Shown one piece after another: positions 6,730-8,394 of a DNA stretch of 8,394 nucleotides. A program made the translations under genes and the position numbers. Positions within the stretch are counted from its first letter, which is position 1. Each line of letters starts with the position of its first letter. The stretch spans positions 1 through 8,394 of the forward strand of contig JAEWSZ010000026.1 of the NCBI GenBank assembly GCA_023397905.1, written 5' to 3'. The stretch comes from Bacillota bacterium (lineage in GTDB: Bacteria; Bacillota; Clostridia; Acetivibrionales; DSM-1351). The notes under the pieces were generated by a model that was given only the letters and a program-made list of their open reading frames with translations, searched no databases and was not told the origin of the DNA.

Positions 6730-6757
6730 TGATTATTTTTGGGCATAATGCTATATT
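6729..6757 (+). promoter_or_regulatory. Probable promoter of the lrp-ald operon
   Basis: TTGATT (6729-6734) and TATATT (6752-6757) are separated by 17 bp. The -10 is preceded by TGC, making it an extended -10. The predicted start near 6764 leaves a leader of about 23 nt before the regulator's ATG. Confidence 0.65.
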
Positions 6758-6786
6758 TTCAGAGTAATTTATTGAGGTGAAAAGTG

Positions 6787-7251
6787 ATGGAAATGATCGA
6801 TCTGGCCATATTGAGAATACTTCAGAAGAACGGAAGGGCTTCCCTTTCAAACATCAGCAGTCAGGTGAATCTTTCTGTATCCGCCGTAAGCGAACGGATC
6901 AGGAAGCTGGAGCGTACCGGCGTAATAAGCCAGTACACTGCAATCATTGACGGGAAGCATTTTGACAAGGAGCTGACCGCTCTGATGTTTATCAGCCTTG
7001 AAAGCCCCAAGTTCACCGAAAGCTTTCTCAAATATATCGAGATCGAGAACGATATTCTGGAATGTCATTATATAGCGGGCAATTACGACTATATGATTAA
7101 AATCGTCACCAACAATCCCTCTTCCCTTGAAAAATTATTAAACAAGATCAAAAGCGTTCCCGGCATTATCAAAACCTATACCAACGTGGTGCTGGCGACC
7201 GTCAAGAACAATTATTCCATCCATTTGTCAGAACTTCCGGATAAAAAGTGA
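6787..7251 (+). CDS. Lrp/AsnC-family transcriptional regulator, probable controller of ald
   Basis: This 154-residue protein has the standard Lrp/AsnC layout. The N-terminal winged helix-turn-helix (about 4-50) opens with DLAILRILQKNGRASLSNIS and has the recognition helix in LSVSAVSERIRKLERTGVI. The C-terminal RAM ligand-binding domain (about 63-140) contains HYIAGNYDYMIKIV, where the G-x-x-D turn helps form the effector pocket. I prefer the ATG at 6787, although a GTG directly before it (6784) is in frame: GAGGTGA at 6774-6780 pairs well with 16S rRNA and leaves 6 nt to the ATG but only 3 to the GTG. ald follows after 24 bp with its own strong ribosome binding site, so the two are very likely one operon. 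Lrp-type AldR proteins next to ald are known in other bacteria; alanine or another amino acid is a likely effector, by inference. Confidence 0.93.
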   Translation: MEMIDLAILRILQKNGRASLSNISSQVNLSVSAVSERIRKLERTGVISQYTAIIDGKHFDKELTALMFISLESPKFTESFLKYIEIENDILECHYIAGNYDYMIKIVTNNPSSLEKLLNKIKSVPGIIKTYTNVVLATVKNNYSIHLSELPDKK

Positions 7252-7275
7252 GACAGTATTTAAGGAGGCCGTATT

Positions 7276-8391
7276 ATGATTATAGGATTGCCCAAAGAGA
7301 TCAAAAACAATGAAAACAGAGTCGGTTTGACCCCCGGAGGCGTCAGTGTACTCACAGGCAGAGGCCATGTGGTTCTCGTTGAAAAAAATGCCGGTTTGGG
7401 AAGCGGGTTTGAGGATCACGAATACGTGGAAGCCGGAGCCAAACTGGTTGAAAAGAATACAGAGGTATTTGCCCAGGCAGATACCATCGTAAAAGTAAAA
7501 GAGCCGCTGGAATGCGAATACGACCTGCTCAAACCCGGCCAGCTTCTCTACACTTACCTCCATCTGGCGCCAAACAGGCCTTTGACCGAAGCCCTTCTCA
7601 AAAACAAGGTCACCGGTATCGCATATGAAACAGTGGCCCTGGACAACGGAACACTGCCGCTGCTGGCTCCCATGAGCGAAGTTGCAGGCAGGATGGCCGT
7701 ACAGATAGGAGCAAACCTGCTTCAGAAATACAGCGGCGGCATGGGTGTCCTTCTGGGCGGAGTTCCCGGCGTAAAACCCGCCAATGTGGTCATTGTAGGA
7801 GGCGGTGTAGTAGGGACCAATGCTGCCAAAATCGCGGCGGGCATGGGAGCAGATGTGACTGTGCTGGACATCAATACCCAGAGGCTGCGTTATCTGGACG
7901 ACATTTTCGCAGGCCGCGTAACCACCCTCGTGTGCAATTCTTTCAATGTAGCCAACGCCGTAAAAGAAGCAGACCTTTTGATAGGCGCAGTCCTTGTAGC
8001 AGGCGCAAGCGCTCCTGTCCTCGTTACCGAAAAAATGGTGAAAACCATGAAAAAGGGTTCGGTGATTGTTGATGTGGCCATCGACCAGGGCGGCTCCATA
8101 GAGACCATAGACCGGGTAACCACACATGACAACCCATCCTATGAAAAGCACGGTGTCATTCACTACTCCGTGGCAAACATGCCTGGAGCCGTACCCCGTA
8201 CCTCCACTCTTGCCCTTGAAGCCGCCACACTGCCATATTTAATTGAGCTGGCCGACAAAGGCGCAGAAAAAGCTCTGACGGAAAATCCGGCTTTGCTCAA
8301 GGGATTGAACACCATAAAAGGCAAACTCACCTGCTGCTCCGTTGCAAAAAGCCTGCAGCTTGAGTACAGCGAGGCGAAAACGCTGCTATAA
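7276..8391 (+). CDS. ald: Alanine dehydrogenase
   Basis: Ald catalyses the reversible NAD-dependent deamination of L-alanine to pyruvate and ammonia in the cytoplasm. The 371-residue length is standard. All the residues known from characterised enzymes are at the expected positions: R15 (ENRVGL) and K75 (VKVKEPL) for pyruvate binding, H96 (LHLAPN) and D270 (DVAIDQGGSIET) for catalysis. The Rossmann loop VIVGGGVVGTNAA (173-185) is followed by D198 at the end of the second strand, as in NAD-specific members. The signature NMPGAVPRTST is at 301-311. AAGGAGG lies 7 nt before the ATG. The gene ends in two consecutive TAA codons (8389-8394) at the window edge, so its terminator is not visible. It is the second gene of an lrp-ald operon. 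In an anaerobe it could serve alanine use as a nitrogen source or alanine overflow from pyruvate; the direction cannot be read from sequence. Confidence 0.97.
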   Translation: MIIGLPKEIKNNENRVGLTPGGVSVLTGRGHVVLVEKNAGLGSGFEDHEYVEAGAKLVEKNTEVFAQADTIVKVKEPLECEYDLLKPGQLLYTYLHLAPNRPLTEALLKNKVTGIAYETVALDNGTLPLLAPMSEVAGRMAVQIGANLLQKYSGGMGVLLGGVPGVKPANVVIVGGGVVGTNAAKIAAGMGADVTVLDINTQRLRYLDDIFAGRVTTLVCNSFNVANAVKEADLLIGAVLVAGASAPVLVTEKMVKTMKKGSVIVDVAIDQGGSIETIDRVTTHDNPSYEKHGVIHYSVANMPGAVPRTSTLALEAATLPYLIELADKGAEKALTENPALLKGLNTIKGKLTCCSVAKSLQLEYSEAKTLL

Positions 8392-8394
8392 TAA

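Noticed and set aside
7228..8163. A 311-codon open frame on the minus strand opposite ald
   Set aside because: It lies wholly over the well-supported ald gene and the end of the regulator gene, has no recognisable family features (runs rich in His, Cys, Tyr and Gly), and is best explained by the codon use of ald.

Overview
The window looks like a chromosomal segment from an anaerobic Firmicute, most likely a clostridial (class Clostridia) species. The evidence is the class-II galactose-1-phosphate uridylyltransferase, a SpoVB/MurJ-type flippase, a FabV-type enoyl reductase, strong AAGGAGG ribosome binding sites and AT-rich intergenic regions beside coding DNA of moderate GC. I would not name a genus from this.

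Layout, left to right. Bases 1-2288 (minus strand) carry galT followed by galK: the Leloir galactose module, with galK running off the left edge. The 75-bp galT-galK gap holds a 9-bp inverted repeat just upstream of the galK ribosome binding site. A divergent AT-rich control region (2289-2501) separates galT from a plus-strand AraC-family regulator (2502-3374), the best local candidate for controlling galTK. Next comes a convergent minus-strand polysaccharide/lipid-II type flippase (3386-5026). It is separated from fabV by a 204-bp gap with 7-bp, 8-bp and 35-bp direct repeats. fabV (5231-6421, minus) encodes a trans-2-enoyl-ACP/CoA reductase. A 365-bp divergent control region (6422-6786) then leads into a plus-strand pair: an Lrp/AsnC regulator (6787-7251) and alanine dehydrogenase ald (7276-8391), 24 bp apart and almost certainly one operon.

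How the genes work together. galT and galK convert galactose through galactose-1-phosphate to glucose-1-phosphate; no galE is visible here. The Lrp-type regulator probably senses an amino acid and controls itself and ald, which interconverts pyruvate plus ammonia and alanine using NAD(H). fabV, transcribed divergently from it, is also an NAD(P)H-dependent enzyme, so shared control is possible but not shown.

No mobile element, CRISPR array, RNA gene or clearly new multi-gene system was found. All seven genes belong to known families. The parts worth a second look are non-coding: an Lrp-like palindrome flanked by a 32-bp-spaced direct repeat upstream of lrp-ald, a nested palindrome upstream of fabV, a 14/15 direct repeat spanning the galT/araC control region, the galT-galK hairpin, and the repeat cluster downstream of fabV.
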